Assembly (NCBI GenBank): GCA_963853835.1 | Contig: OY970835.1 | Coordinates: forward strand, 30,144,047 to 30,208,046 | Direction of reading: 5' to 3' | Origin: Calendula officinalis | Lineage: Eukaryota; Streptophyta; Magnoliopsida; Asterales; Asteraceae | DNA: 64,000 bases | Shown here: positions 24,201-36,877 of the stretch, in pieces | Position numbering within the stretch: the stretch's first letter is position 1 | Layout of the letters: each line of letters starts with the position of its first letter | Made by a program: the position numbers and the translations under genes | Notes under the pieces: generated by a model | The model's database searches: none | What the model saw: only the letters and a program-made list of their open reading frames with translations | Told to the model about the DNA's origin: nothing

Positions 24201-25964
24201 TTTAAACACGTTTATTGGTTAAGATTGGATATGAAAAAATGGGCGGGTCGGTAACGGGTCAAAACAAATCAATATATTTCAATTCAATTTATAAAGATGT
24301 CTTACTGTTTTAACCGACACAAATTCAATTTAATCTGTTCATATAATGAAATTAAAGATAATAATTAAACTCTAATTTCATTTTTAGCTAATCTTTTGTA
24401 TTTTACCCGTTTGACCCAGAGATAAAACATGAATCAATCCGACCCGTTCATGAATGGTCAAAATGGCCATTTTAGTTGAGATGGATTGAGATTAAACCTC
24501 AGAAAGTGCAGAAATTGCAGCCTTTCTTATACTAACAAGTGGATCAGAACAAGCAATTCCCATAATCTTTAACAAATTATCATCAAATCCGTCACCTTCA
24601 CCTTGAAGAACAGTTAGTTTTGATATTAAAACAAGTGCTGCTTTCCTCACAACCGCTTTCTCATCAACACAACGTTTTCTCAAAACATCATTAATCCCAC
24701 CTTCTTCACCAAATCCCATTACTTTTATTAACCCTTTTTTATTCTCATCATTAGCCGATAAAAACCCTACTAATTGTGCCAGATTAGTAATAGCCCGTGC
24801 TCTAATTCCTGCAGTTGAATCTGAACATCTTTGTAATAGTGCTTGCAGACACCTAAACCCCCAAGAACTCTCGTACCCGTTTTCCGAAAACGCCCCTAAT
24901 GGATCGTGTAATGTTGTTATTAAATTGAGAATTAGGTCAACAGCTAGTAGTCTGAATTGGGGTTTCCCTTGAGTCATTTTTACTACAAAATCGGTAAATT
25001 CTGTTTGATCTCTACATTCTAATGATTTGATTATTTCGAGTATTGATTCAACAGCTAAGGCTCTAAGCTCAGCTCTTTCGGGAGCTTTACTGATCAGATA
25101 TTTTGGAAGATTAACCATGGCTTTTCGGATATCATCCGAATTCTTTGAGATTGCAGCAATTTTATTCACTATAAATGATAACCCAAATGTTCTTGCCTGT
25201 GATTTTGACAAAATAATTGAAGAAGAAAGTGACTTTAATACCTCAGAAGCAGTAATCCCTTTATCGCCATGTTCAGATTTCAGCAATTCACTCAAAATGT
25301 CTGAACACAAAGTGCATAATTTGATGTAATTAGACGAATTCCCGCATGATTCAATTGCAGTTACTGGAATTTCAGCCACTGTTTGAACTAAACCCTTTAA
25401 ACAGTCAGGAAATCTCCCTAAATGAATCAAACCTAAAACAAGATGTAATCTTTCGAGCAGAGGAAACAAAACCCTAACATCAAATTCTCTTGTTGTTTCT
25501 CTTTCCACATCACCCGATTCAATACTCTTACCCTTGTTCTTCGATTTCCCCCCACCTCCTCGTTTCTTCCTTACCGGATTACCCGACGGCGGACCCAATT
25601 GGGTGTTTTTGAAAAACCGGCGGATGGTACGGAGTAACGAGAGGAAAGTGATGGGGGTGAAGAGGGTAAGAACAGGGGAATTAGGGGTAAGGAGGAGAGA
25701 GAGGTAGACTCTGGAAGCGATGAGACGGAGGTGAGGTTCGCCGGAGTCCATGGTGGCGGTGAGAAGTGGGAAGAGGGCGGAGGAGAGAGAAAGGTTTTTG
25801 GTGGAGAGTTCATCGGAGAGGTTTTCGATTTCGATTGGGTCGTCTTTGTCGATTGTGTAGTCTAGTAGGGTTTGAAGGGCTGATAGGGTTGATTCGGAAA
25901 TGGGTGTTTGTGAATTATGGTGTGATTCGAGCTCTGTAACTATATCGGTGATGGCTTCTTCCAT
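21226..25964 (-). pseudogene. CAP-D3: condensin II subunit CAP-D3, copy 1 (full length but probably defective)
   Basis: Nine exons on the minus strand: 25964-24498, 24129-23590, 23493-22999, 22926-22835, 22721-22634, 22527-22413, 22283-22167, 22089-21933 and 21852-21226. The protein starts MEEAITDIVTELESHH. It has HEAT-type helical repeats throughout exon 1, a basic linker KKRGGGGKSKNKGK (about 133-146), the conserved LRDPCELVRRQTFTLLSRLLQ block in exon 5, and a C-terminus ending LESLRRRQSFDLDDES. CAP-D3 is the HEAT-repeat subunit that helps condensin II bind and compact chromatin. Defects: exon 2 lacks 123 bp (41 codons) that copy 2 keeps, and in exon 8 the frame entering as NDEKSRSQRMH does not match the frame of LKQMAPEHLLATF. 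Exon 3 joins in frame only with a GG acceptor. Residual expression of a shortened protein cannot be excluded. Confidence 0.85.
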
Positions 25965-26030
25965 GTCTACCGGCGGTGGAGCTTTCTCTCTCTGCCTGGA
26001 AACGTGAAATGAAAAACTTCAAATTTTGGG

Positions 26031-26038
26031 TTTCCCGC
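26031..26038. promoter_or_regulatory. E2F-type site upstream of CAP-D3 copy 1
   Basis: TTTCCCGC fits the E2F consensus TTTSSCGC and lies 67 bp upstream of the CAP-D3 start codon. E2F control is expected for a chromosome-condensation gene expressed in dividing cells. The regulatory role is inferred. Confidence 0.6.
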
Positions 26039-26401
26039 GGTGACTTTTGTTATTTGGCAAAATCACCCCTAGTTTTAAGACTACCCGCAAAGGGTAAGTT
26101 TGGTTTAAGAATCAATTAAATATTTGAAGTTTTTCATGACTTACACCGCTCCCAATGGTGCACCCAACTGATACTGTCAGTTGTTGCCAAATCAGCGTCA
26201 CGTCAGCTTACCCTCAAACCGACATTAAACTGACGTACTCATTCCAACAATACCTCTTCTCTTTAATTTTTTGGGACCCACCATGAAAAACCACACACAC
26301 ACAAAATACCCCTTTGGGCCCACATACTAAACTCACACATCCCCCTTCTCTCGTCTGCAAAGTGGCGGAACCACTGGCGGGGGCGTGCCAATGGTTTAAC
26401 C

Positions 26402-27043
26402 TAGGGGTGAGCATGGGGCGGTTTGGGGCGGTTTTTAACTAAAACCAAACCCCGCCCCGAAAGTTCGGGTTTTGAGAACTACACCCCGTTCGGTTTCGGG
26501 TTTTTCGGTTTCGGTATTTCGGGTTTTTCGGTTCGGTTTCGGGTTTTTTAGTTTCCTTTAAATTTACCAATTTGTTACCTTAAAAATTAATATTATGATT
26601 TAAACTCCCAAACCTTAACTCATTTTGTAATAAATAAAAAATAACTAGTAAGTTTTGTATAATGCAATAATAAATTCAACTAACATAATTTGAATAAGAT
26701 TAATAATATAATAATATTTAACAATCTTTCGTAACAATTTTAGTCCATATCTTCATTCATAAAAGTTTCATTGCATGGTTGCTTTCATTTTACAAACAAA
26801 TCTATATCAAATCTTTTAAAAATATAGGAATATTTTTATAAAACTTGTAATATATATAATGGCGGGGCGGGACGGGTTTTTCGGTTTGGGTTTTCATATG
26901 CCCCCGAAAACCACCCCAAACATTCGGGTTTTTCAAAAATCAAAACTGTTGATATCGGTTTTTCAAATGGTTCGGTTTTTTGGTTCAGTTTTTTCGGGGT
27001 TTTCGGTTTCGGTTCGGTTTTTCGGTTTTTATGTTCACCCCTA
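26402..27043. mobile_element. non-autonomous hAT element (copy 1)
   Basis: A 642-bp non-coding element with terminal repeats TAGGGGTGAGCAT and complement ATGTTCACCCCTA. The 8-bp flanks GTTTAACC and GTTTAACT match at 7 of 8. Both subterminal regions are dense in TTTCGGTTTCGGG-like words, around an AT-rich centre. The termini resemble those of the hAT at 10013. Confidence 0.85.
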
Positions 27044-27341
27044 GTTTAACTTAACCCCTCCAGTTTGGGGGAAGACACAAACTCACGAGCCGTTGGCACC
27101 CGTCTTATTATATTTGCTACATCATATAGTAACCTATTAATTAAAAAAAATATCCAATGGTTAACCTTTTCAAAGACTTTTTCTTATTAATATTACTAAT
27201 TTACCTTTATCCATATTAAATATTGCTAAATGTCCCCTCTTATGTAATTTAACAATTTTTAAGCATTTATAAAACTTAACATTTTTATAAAGTATCTCTT
27301 ACAAAAATATTATAATGTTTGACCATAAAAAGTATTTAAAT

Positions 27342-27473
27342 AGGGAATTGATTTTGCTACCACAACTTTTAATGGTTATAACACACAGTACAAATTTTAC
27401 AGCTAATTGTACAAGTACAATAAGTATTGATTGTGGTACATACCTTAAAAGTCGTGGTAGGAAAATCACCCCC
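27342..27473. mobile_element. MULE-type MITE (copy 1)
   Basis: A 132-bp element with imperfect inverted ends (about 30 bp, GATTTTGCTACCACAACTTTT and complement) and a perfect 9-bp target duplication TATTTAAAT at 27333-27341 and 27474-27482. Confidence 0.75.
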
Positions 27474-27936
27474 TATTTAAATATGATAGAGTTATAATTT
27501 ATAGTTATAAAAATAATAAATGATTCACATATAAATATATATATGGGTTTAAAATGTAAAATTGTTAAATATAGGGACCAAAATAATAAAAAATGAAAAG
27601 ATGATTAAGTGGTTCTGGAAAAATAAGTGGTTGGACTGACCTCCTAAAAAATCATCTATTATAATGACAAAAAGTCATTTTGGAGGTTATTCAAATAGTG
27701 ATAGCCTCTTAAGAAACCTTTCGTTAGAGATGCTGTTAGAGTATTAATATTACGACATGTATACAAGGAGTTTCATACAATTTGAGAAATGTTAGACCTT
27801 TATCTGCACAAAAAGGTGTTTCATACAATCATCTTTCACAGCTTTGATAGGGCGGTTTGATCATATAGCACGTCATTAATATTTAGATTATTTGTTTGTT
27901 GACCGAAACATGTTTTAAGGAAAGCTAAGAGAGTTG

Positions 27937-28128
27937 TTGACAAAATGGTCGATTTAGTACCCTGACTTACTAATTTGATCTTGTTTTCTTACTTAACTTA
28001 CTTCTGTTGAAGCTTTTGACGTACTAAAAGTTGTACATTCATCTCAATAAATTGAGAGTAGAAGCAAAACATGTGGGAAAATAAGACCAAATTAGTGAGT
28101 CAGGGTACTAAATTGACCATTTTGTCAA
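27937..28128. mobile_element. inverted-repeat element (copy 1)
   Basis: A 192-bp stretch with inverted ends of about 44 bp (TTGACAAAATGGTCGATTTA and TAAATTGACCATTTTGTCAA). No clear target duplication was found, so the true borders may lie further out. The phrase CAGGGTACTAAA recurs at about 28192-28203. Confidence 0.6.
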
Positions 28129-29025
28129 GTTCAGGGTATCATACTACACCTTTAATAGTTCATGGTCGTAGAAGACCCAGTCAGCCAAATTCAGGGTACT
28201 AAAATGCTTTTTGGCCATGAATAAATTATTATTAAAGAGATAAAGACTGTGAAATTATGAGAATATTATGTAATTTTCTATAAGTCATCCGTAATTTATA
28301 ACTAGACTAGTTATGACATGTATACAAGGAGTAATTATTGTTATAATTAAATATTTTTTATAATCATAGTTGCAACAAATTCTTTTCATTTGACATTTAA
28401 ATTCTCAGAAGTAATTATTTTACTATTGACATCAAAACATAAAAGCACATCGAATTTGTTTATAACTAGTACTAGTATTTTTAATGGTAAATATTATTAA
28501 TTTGATAGGGTGAAATTTCTTACAACCTCAATTAATAGAATTTAAAATAGATAAATTTTCCTTTTGAGGTTTGTCTTCACTCTTCAGTCTTCACAACTTG
28601 GCATTTCCCTTTATTATGGTTGAGTTATTCTCTTGTTCATATTTATTTTCATATTTAGTAGAATTTCTACAAACCTTCTTAAGTTCGGAAATGGGGTTTA
28701 AGCGTAAAATATGCCTAAGTTCGTATAATAAAAAATAGTTACAAGATATTTTTCATCCAATTACTTCTTTAAAAGACTTTTTGATACGTTAGGACCTAGG
28801 ATAATTAAAGAGTACATAAGTGTTTGAAATTGATTTACTACGTATTTATTTATCTTATTTTGAATGTTAATTGTAACAACATTTTGTTAGATGATAATAA
28901 GAATGATACACTTATATGTTTGTTGGTTTTACCTTTTTTTTCTCAAGCTATAAACTGACTAACTGAGCATGTTCAGATCACGGTAATATATCATTTTGAT
29001 TTAAATATTACGTAACTTACTAATA

Positions 29026-29338
29026 TTTCATCCGATTCAAAATAAGTGACACACTTTTAATTTCACAGTTTTTAGATAAAAGATTATAATGATTACTAAA
29101 TTAGATTAATTGGATGGTTAGTGGGGAATGGGTCCCACACCTTTTGAATAAAATGTGGTTAATAATATTTAAAAGTAAAAAGTAAGGGTACATGAGTCAT
29201 TTTACTTAATTAAAGTAGATAGTTAGTGGGTGTGGATCCCACTATTTTTTTACCAAATAAGGTAATTTTCAAAGTGTATCACTTATTTTGAATCACCCCA
29301 AAAAGGAAAGTGTGTCACTTATTTTGAATCGGAGGAAG
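29026..29338. mobile_element. mariner-like MITE (copy 1)
   Basis: A 313-bp element of the same family and length as 8971-9283. The inverted ends carry CCGATTCAAAATAAGTGACA, with flanking TA dinucleotides at 29024-29025 and 29339-29340. Confidence 0.85.
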
Positions 29339-29340
29339 TA

Positions 29341-30486
29341 TACATAATATCTCACAATATTCCCTTGGATAAATAATTAATTGATTTTTTTTTAAACATT
29401 TGTAGCAATATTCTTGCAACATCTAACAATATTCCCCCAAATAACTAGTTGGTTGTGCTTTGTGTTGGGCCTATTTATAGTCCATTTTTTGTTATTTCTA
29501 GCAGACTCATTTATTGGGATGTAATCTTTATTTTGCTTTCAAAAAATAATCATATCATAAAAAAATATCTTTCATTCGGATGTGATTTGTATACTATCTA
29601 CATTATTTACACATCACTAATCATCTATATACAACATTAATATAACGTATATGTCACACTACTAAAGTATGAGTTAATGACATATGGTAATTTAAGTGGT
29701 ATATGAGAAAAAATTAAATATGTATGACTAGTCTTATGAAAATAGAAAAAAGATCACCTATGTAACGTTAATTAAAATGAGATGCAAGTAATATGCGTTA
29801 TTTTTTCTCTTTGCATTTCAAAAATGAAAAACAAAAACTAAAGTTATTCAAACAATTTAATAAGAATATTGTTGGTAATATAATGCATTTAGAGAAATGT
29901 CAATTTGATTTCAGTTATTACAACTTTAATCATCTATGTTCGTTACTACACTAGATATCTTTACAATACAATATTGTTACACTAGTGGTCCTTACATCTG
30001 TAATAAAATGAATATAAATAATTATGACTAAACTACCCTTTGTAAGTGGCAACCTAAAGGAACATCCATGAATTATACCCTATGAATTGATTTTTTTTTT
30101 CTTTTATTTCTCTTTCATAGCCACCATGACCTTACATCTTTGTTATTTAAGTTGTAGTTTTGCTTCAGATTAACACAACCAACATTTGGAACTGGCCTAT
30201 TAAATTTAAAACCGTAAATATGATCGGGCTTAGAGAAGAAAATGGTTTTGAAATTAACCAACAAAAATCTTGGAAGCATGATGATGATGATGATGCATTA
30301 TCTGTTAGTATGGGCATTTAACTTTTAATCGGATATAAATTAACATTAACTTTAAATGTATATATCTCTACAAATTTAGAATTTTAGTACCCGTTTCGGT
30401 ATAGACGTGGCTATAAGTTTTTGCAGTATTATTAGTCTTTGTTGCTAGAATGTGCATTTTCATATCCAAATTTAGATCTAACGGAG
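29341..30486. other. intergenic DNA, nothing recognised
   Basis: AT-rich DNA with only short spurious open frames (for example 29449-29640). There is an ATG-rich microsatellite near 30278-30296. The stretch ends at the Copia-C insertion. The same DNA occurs at 46534-47679. Confidence 0.4.
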
Positions 30487-30491
30487 CATTT

Positions 30492-30990
30492 TGTGGAAAA
30501 CTATAAACGAAACAGATCTACGAAGAACGAACACAAATCATAACAAAATTCCTTTCCATTAAACCAAACCGATCAAAAGATCAAAAACAAGACCAAAATT
30601 CCTCACTACAATAAAAAACTCTCAATCTAAACCTAGACCTACAGATTCAAACATACTTGAATCAATACAGAATTTATCACGATGAAACCCTAAACGAAGA
30701 ACGAGAGCAGAGAGAAAACCCTAACTCTTTCACACACAAACACGCACTAACTCTTTCAACAATGAGAGAAAATATCTAATATATACCGCCAACACCGACC
30801 TACTCACCATTTTACACTTTGACCCCTGCAACAAACCAAACATATACAAAATAGAATAAAGAATAATAACCTTTACCTTTATTACCTTTAGGCTGCAACT
30901 TCTTTACACAATAAGTCCAAAACCCCGTTACTTAACCTGCAGCTAACAAACACAAATAAACCTTCACATTGAGATTAACATATTTTAACA
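30492..30990 (-). repeat. 3' LTR of Copia-C, copy 1
   Basis: 499 bp, TGTTAAAATATG to GTTTTCCACA on the minus strand. It differs from the 360 bp of 5' LTR present here at four sites. Confidence 0.93.
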
Positions 30991-33900
30991 TTCCCCCTTA
31001 ATCTCATTGTGAAACAAATCTATTAATTTCAAACTGTTACAAAAAAACTCATGACTTATGGATGGTAATCCTTTGGTAAAAATATCTGCAGTATTAACAG
31101 TAGTATCAATTTTGATTAACTCAATAATTCTCAATAAACACTTGTCCCTTATGAAATGTAAATCAACTTCAAAATGTTTAGTCCTGTCATGGAACACAGG
31201 ATTAACAACAATTAATATAGCAGATGTATTATCACAAAATACTTTTATAGGATCTTTACTAGAAACATTTAATTCATACAGAATTTTCTTGATATACACA
31301 ATTTCACTTATAACAGACCCAATAGCTCTGTATTCAGCCTCAGCTGTAGACCTGGATACAGTATCTTGTTTCTTAGATTTCCAAGATACTAAACAATTTC
31401 CCAGATAAACTGCATACCCAGTCACAGACTTTCTGCTAGACAAACACTTTGCCCAGTCAGAATCAACAAAAGCAGACAGTTTAAAACTAGCACTTTTAGA
31501 AAAATTTATACCCTTTCCTGGAGACAATTTAATATATCTTAAAACTCTTAAAGCAAGTTTAACATGTGACTCAAGAGGGCAATGCATAAATTGACTCAAA
31601 CAGTGAACAGCATATGATATATCAGGCCTTGTAAGAGTCAAGTAAATCAATTTTCCAATCAATTTTTGATATCCAGTAATATCAGTCAACACATTATCAC
31701 CAACCTTTGCATTATCTTTATCACAAATAACAATATTAGATTCAATGGGAGTATTCACAGGTTTACAACCTGTCATTCCAAACTCAGCTAACAAGTCTAA
31801 AGCATATATTCTTTGAGATAAACACACTCCAGATTCTGATTGTAAAACCTCAATTCCCAAAAAATATTTCAATTTCCCTAAATCCTTAATTAAAAACTTA
31901 GAATTTAGATAAACTTTAAACTTATCAATTTCAGTCTGATTATTTCCAGTTATGACAATATCATCCACATAAACAAGTAAAGCAATGAACACATTATCTT
32001 TATTTTTAACATAGGGGAATAATCACTTCTACTTTGCACAAACCCACTTTCAATTAAAATCTCAGTCAACTTTTCATTCCATTTCCTAGGGGCTTGTTTA
32101 AGACCATACAAAGACTTTACAAGTTTACACACTTTAGTTTCATTATTAGAAAAATAACCTTCAGGTAAAGTCATATACACATCTTCATCTAAATCAACAT
32201 ACAAAAAAGCATTATTTATATCTAATTGATATAAAGTCCAATTATTCTGAACAACCATACTAATAACACATCTTACAGTTACCATTTTCACCACAGGTGA
32301 GAAAGTTTCACCAAAATCTAACCCTTCTCTTTGACTATACTCTTTAGCAACTAACCTAGCTTTGTATCTATCAACCTCACCATTAGCCTTATATTTTATT
32401 TTATAAATCCATTTACATCCAATTGGTTTTCTACCAGTAGGAAGATCAGTTAAAACCCAAGTTTTATTCCTATACAAGGCTTCCATTTCAGAGTTCATAG
32501 CCTCTACCCACGTACTATTAGTGGCAGCCTCATTATAAGTACTAGGTTCAACAACTTTATTTAGACCAGTGGTGAAACTGTAATTTTCAACAGACAAATG
32601 AGAATAACTAACAACTTTACTAATATCATACTTGACACTAGCATTTAACTCAAAATCTTTAAATTTTTTAGGAGTGACAACAGTTCTGGAAGATCTTCTT
32701 AATCCACTACCTTGTGGATTATTTTGACCCTCAGGAGCACATGGCTCAATGGTTTCATCATGAGGTGTAGCAGTGGCCTGATTATCACCACTAGTGAATC
32801 TGTTAATCCCATTAGGACCATCTTCCCTACTACAATCTGTTCCTATCGTAGTGGCATGATTATCATTACTAAGGGATCCACTAGACCCACTAGGACCATC
32901 TCCCCTACTGCCACCACCCTGAGGTGCCCTCCCATCATCATTGGGTACTTCCAGATCATATTTGTCAAAAAAGTTTAAGTGGTTCACTTCAGATTTTAAA
33001 AACATTTCATTACTTTTACCAGACATTTTAAATGGAAAAACAGTTTCATAAAATTGCACATCTCTTGAAATGACAAATGTTTTGCTTTCTAAAGAGTACA
33101 GTTTATAACCTTTTTTATGATTGGCATAACCAATAAAAACACATTTTTCAGATCGTTCAGAAAACTTATCAGTATTATTTAAGATTTTTGAAAAACATAG
33201 ACAACCAAAACTCCTAAGTTGGGACAGGGAAGACTCACAGTTATACACTAAGTTATATGGGGACTTTCCATTAAGAACAGAAGAGGGTAACCTGTTAATT
33301 AAATACACAGAAGTTAAAACACATTCAGTCCACATAGACAAGGGAATTCCCCCTTGAAACATAAGAGACCTAGCAACATTTAATAGGTGTCTATGTTTCC
33401 TTTCTACAATTCCATTCTGTTGTGGAGTGTATTTGCAAGACGTTTGATGAATAATCCCATTTTCTTTACAAAACAGGCTCATATTATTATTTAAGAATTC
33501 TGTTCCATTATCAGATCTGAAATTTTTTATTGACTTTCCAAATTGATTTTTGATTAGACTATAAAAACTTTTGATATTATCAAATACTTCATACTTAGAT
33601 TTTAATAAAAACACCCAAACAGCTCTAGTAAAGTCATCCACAACAGTTAGAAAGTACTTATAACCTTCTTTACTAGTCACCCTATAGGGACCCCAAACAT
33701 CAAGGTGAATTAACTCTCCTAGGCTATTGTGATCACTTATAGAAAAAGACTCTCTAGTTTGTTTAGCTTTGTGACACACATCACAAGGGGATACACTAAT
33801 ATCTCCTTCTAACTTTAATATAGGTTTTAACAAACTAACAACTTGATCAGCAGGATGTCCTAACCTATTGTGCCAAACAGACTTAGACACATAACACATA

Positions 33901-35454
33901 CCAACATTATTACAATTAAACACATTAGAACTTACTTCCACCATATAGAGACCACCAATTTCTTTACCAATCATCACATTGTTCTTTGTTCTCAAATCCT
34001 GAATGTAGCATTTATTTTCATCAAATCCAACATACAACTTATTGTCTTTTGCAAGTTTTTGAACAGAAAGAAGACTCACACAGTATTCTGGTATAACCAA
34101 CACATCAAACAGGGTAACATCTTTGTTAATTTTGATATTCCCAATTTGTTTTATTATAGCTTGAGTACCATTTGGGTGACCAACAGTTATTTTTAATTCA
34201 GAGACATCAATTACATTTACCAAATTTTTTGAATCCCCAATCATGTGTTGGTTAGCACCAGAATCCACAATCCAACCCGGCATAGTATTGTTATTTAAAA
34301 AAGTTACATTAGAGTTAAAAAACTTATCAAAGTTTTCTTCAAAAATTCTACTTTTATTGATAATACCTGCCATGTTGGATTGAGCACCAGAACAATTCAC
34401 TTTGCTTTCTCCAAGAATAGACATAAGTCTTGAGATCTGATCATTAGACAAGGAAGCAATAGACGGAACACTAGAGGATGTACTAGTTTATCACAAGATG
34501 AAGAATTATTGGACACATATTTAGATTTGTTATTGTTATTTTGAGAACTATTATTTCTTTTCTTATAACCTTCAGGGTATCCAATAATGTCAAAACATCT
34601 ATCTATAGTATGACCTAGCATATTACAGTACACTTCAAATTAGGATTTGGACCTCTTGAAAACGTTTTGTTACCATTATTATTATTGTTAAAAAACTTTT
34701 TATTACTATTGTAGTTATTAGTTTGTGATGAGAAAACAGCATTTTGGCCTTTTGAAACACTTTCAGTGACATAACCTTTTTTATGGGACTCTTCTCTAGA
34801 CACTATGGCATAAGCAGACTTAACATCAGGTAGGGGGTCTCTGGTCAGAATAATACTTCTTATTGGCATGTAATAATCGTCAAGACCCATTAAAAATTGC
34901 ATTAGTTTTAATAATTTGTTATGAGCAGATATAACTTCAGCACCAGCACAGACACAAGTAGGAAGTTCAACTAATGAATCATATTGTTTCCAAAAAGAAT
35001 TCAACTTATGATAATATTCTGAAATGAGAGATCCATTTTGTTTTAAAGAATTAATTTCATGATGTAAATTGAAGACCATAAACCCATCAACCTTACTATA
35101 AGTTTCCTTTAATTCACTCCAGACAATACTAGCTTTGGTATTGAATATTTGACCAGCACACAACTCATCAGATATGGATCCCAAGATCCAAGATAACACA
35201 ACTGAATTACACCTATCCCATTGTCTACTAAGGACCTCATTAGTTAGACTTTTTTCACACGAACCATCAACAAATCCAACTTTATTTTTAGTTCCTAGGG
35301 CAAGTAACATAGACCTACTCCAGATGCTATAGTTCTCGGTTCCTTTTAGTTTTATAGTAATTATAGGTGTACTGGTGATATCACTAGCATGTAAGTACAA
35401 AGGGTCACCAAAGTCTAACTTATTTATTAGGGTAATATCATTCTGGTCAGCCAT
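30985..35454 (-). pseudogene. Gag-Pol polyprotein of Copia-C, copy 1, frameshifted
   Basis: Gag starts at the ATG at 35454 (MADQNDITLINKLDFGDP). The frame is lost inside the CCHC zinc knuckle near 34627 (NLKCT, then CNMLGHTIDRC), again near 34485, and again in reverse transcriptase near 32010, between SDYS and VFIALLVYVDD. The intervening 833-residue frame carries protease WIVDSGANQHM, integrase (LIHLDVWGP, FRSDNGTEFLN, CKYTPQQNG) and the first half of reverse transcriptase (YQLDINNAFLY). The final 335-residue frame holds VYVDDIVITG, RNase H (FVDSDWAKC, STAEAEYRAI) and TADIFTKGLP. It ends at the polypurine tract and runs 6 bp into the LTR. All lesions recur in copy 2, so they predate the duplication. 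Confidence 0.93.
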
Positions 35455-36462
35455 ATCTCCACCAAACAAATTGAACATACACCAAACAAACACACAAGAA
35501 TAAGCAAGATGGAATCAACAACAAACTGAAAAAACAGAACCAGACACACAGAAACAAGCACAAACAGAAAGCAAACAAGCCCTAAAAAGTAGCCGAGTAA
35601 GGAACAAGATTCCAGAACTCTCTAAAGGAGTCTAGACATGTATTAACTCGGGACTTTCTCTTCTACAGACAAACGTTAGTAAAAACAGAGTATGTTGCAA
35701 GAAATAACAGAGGCCTTGTCTATAGTCCAAGCGTGAAAATCCAGGGGCAGTTGATTCCTGTTAAGCAACAGAAACTCCTGGATCCAGAGACTTGCTACAG
35801 AATCAAGAAGGAAAAGATACTTACAGAGTACTCCACGCCTGCAACTCCTTGAATCACGCACCAGCAATGAACAGATCTGAGTATTTTTGATTTCAGAACT
35901 CTATCCTTTAATCGAAACCGAGTATACCACCAGATCTTCAACTGAGATATAAACCAGACGAAGATATCGAACAAGAACCAAAATACAAGGCACGATCCAG
36001 ATCTGGATCTACCGAAACCCTAACTTCAGAGAACTTTTGCGGAAGAACGATTTTAACCAAATACAACGAAGCCAGAGATGAGGAGCTCTAGCTCTGATAC
36101 CATGTGGAAAACTATAAACGAAACAGATCTACGAAGAACGAACACAAATCATAACAAAATTCCTTTCCATTAAACTAAACCGATCAAAAGATCAAAAACA
36201 AGACCAAAATTCCTCACTACAATAAAAAACTCTCAATCTAAACCTAGACCTACAGATTCAAACATACTTGAATCGATACAGAAATTATCACGATGAAACC
36301 CTAAACGAAGAACGAGAGCAGAGAGAAAACCCTAACTCTTTCACACACAAACACGCACTAACTCTTTCAACAATGAGAGAAAATATCTAATATATACCGC
36401 CAGCACCGACCTACTCACCATTTTACACTTTGACCCCTGCAACAAACCAAACATATACAAAA

Positions 36463-36847
36463 CTAGCTACAAAACCCGCCCGATGGGCGGGTATGCTGTA
36501 AATTTTAGTATGTAGAAAAATGTCCAAAAACTTTATATACTTCTAAATGACATAATAATCGATAGATGTGATGATGATTTTGTACAAAAAAACGGTAAAT
36601 GAAGAAATGTTACATATAAATGTTACATATAGTTATTTGTTTCCTTCGCTGATTGATCTTTTAAATATTTATTTGTTTCCTTGTATGTAAGATCTTTTAA
36701 ATAGTTATTTGTATGTACGATCTTTTAAATAGTTATTTGTTTCCTTGTATGTAGGAAGCCGTATATGGAGCATATGAATGTAAACCGTAAGCCGTACCAG
36801 ATTCCTTTGCCGTATATGGAGTATATGAATATGAATGTAGACTGTAA
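36463..36847 (-). mobile_element. Helitron, truncated at duplication breakpoint
   Basis: The 3' end of the 526-bp Helitron seen complete at 53656-54181: CTAG terminus (plus 36463-36466), then the hairpin ACCCGCCCGATGGGCGGGT. The sequence matches copy 2 up to 36847 and then switches abruptly to junction filler and Copia-D. Confidence 0.9.
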
Positions 36848-36877
36848 ACTTGCACCAAGGAGTATTTCTTGCGTTTT
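36845..36877. other. templated filler at duplication junction
   Basis: 33 nt identical to 36937-36969, which lie about 60 bp further on inside Copia-D. The first three bases (TAA) are shared with the Helitron end and act as microhomology. The filler sits exactly between the Helitron and the start of Copia-D. Confidence 0.85.

Larger units (their letters stand above)
30492..36462 (-). mobile_element. Ty1/copia LTR retrotransposon Copia-C, copy 1 (5' LTR cut by Helitron and breakpoint)
   Basis: The 3' LTR is 30492-30990 (499 bp). The 5' LTR starts at 36103 (its internal edge) and is readable to 36462, where a Helitron interrupts it. The remaining 139 bp of LTR are lost at the duplication breakpoint. 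The primer-binding site TGGTATCAGAGC (plus 36091-36102) and the polypurine tract AAGGGGGAA (plus 30991-30999) abut the LTRs. The left target duplication CATTT is at 30487-30491. The complete version is at 47685-54320. Confidence 0.95.
22327..36847. repeat. segmental duplication, copy 1
   Basis: A 14.5-kb block repeated in direct orientation at 39397-54039. The offset is 17070 bp up to CAP-D3 exon 2, then 17193 bp, then 17192 bp after a 1-bp indel near 36587. By eye I count about eleven single-base differences (for example near 26336, 27129, 27364, 27749, 27997-28023, 34496 and 36223) plus the 123-bp deletion in exon 2 here. The left boundary is inside CAP-D3 intron 6 and the right boundary inside a Helitron. 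Confidence 0.97.

Noticed and set aside
26402..27043. TTTCGGTTTCGGG-rich DNA as degenerate telomere repeat
   Set aside because: The words are restricted to the subterminal zones of an hAT element and do not form TTTAGGG units.
27315..27497. Short frame over an inverted-repeat MITE
   Set aside because: It lies wholly within a MITE with 9-bp duplications and is not a gene.
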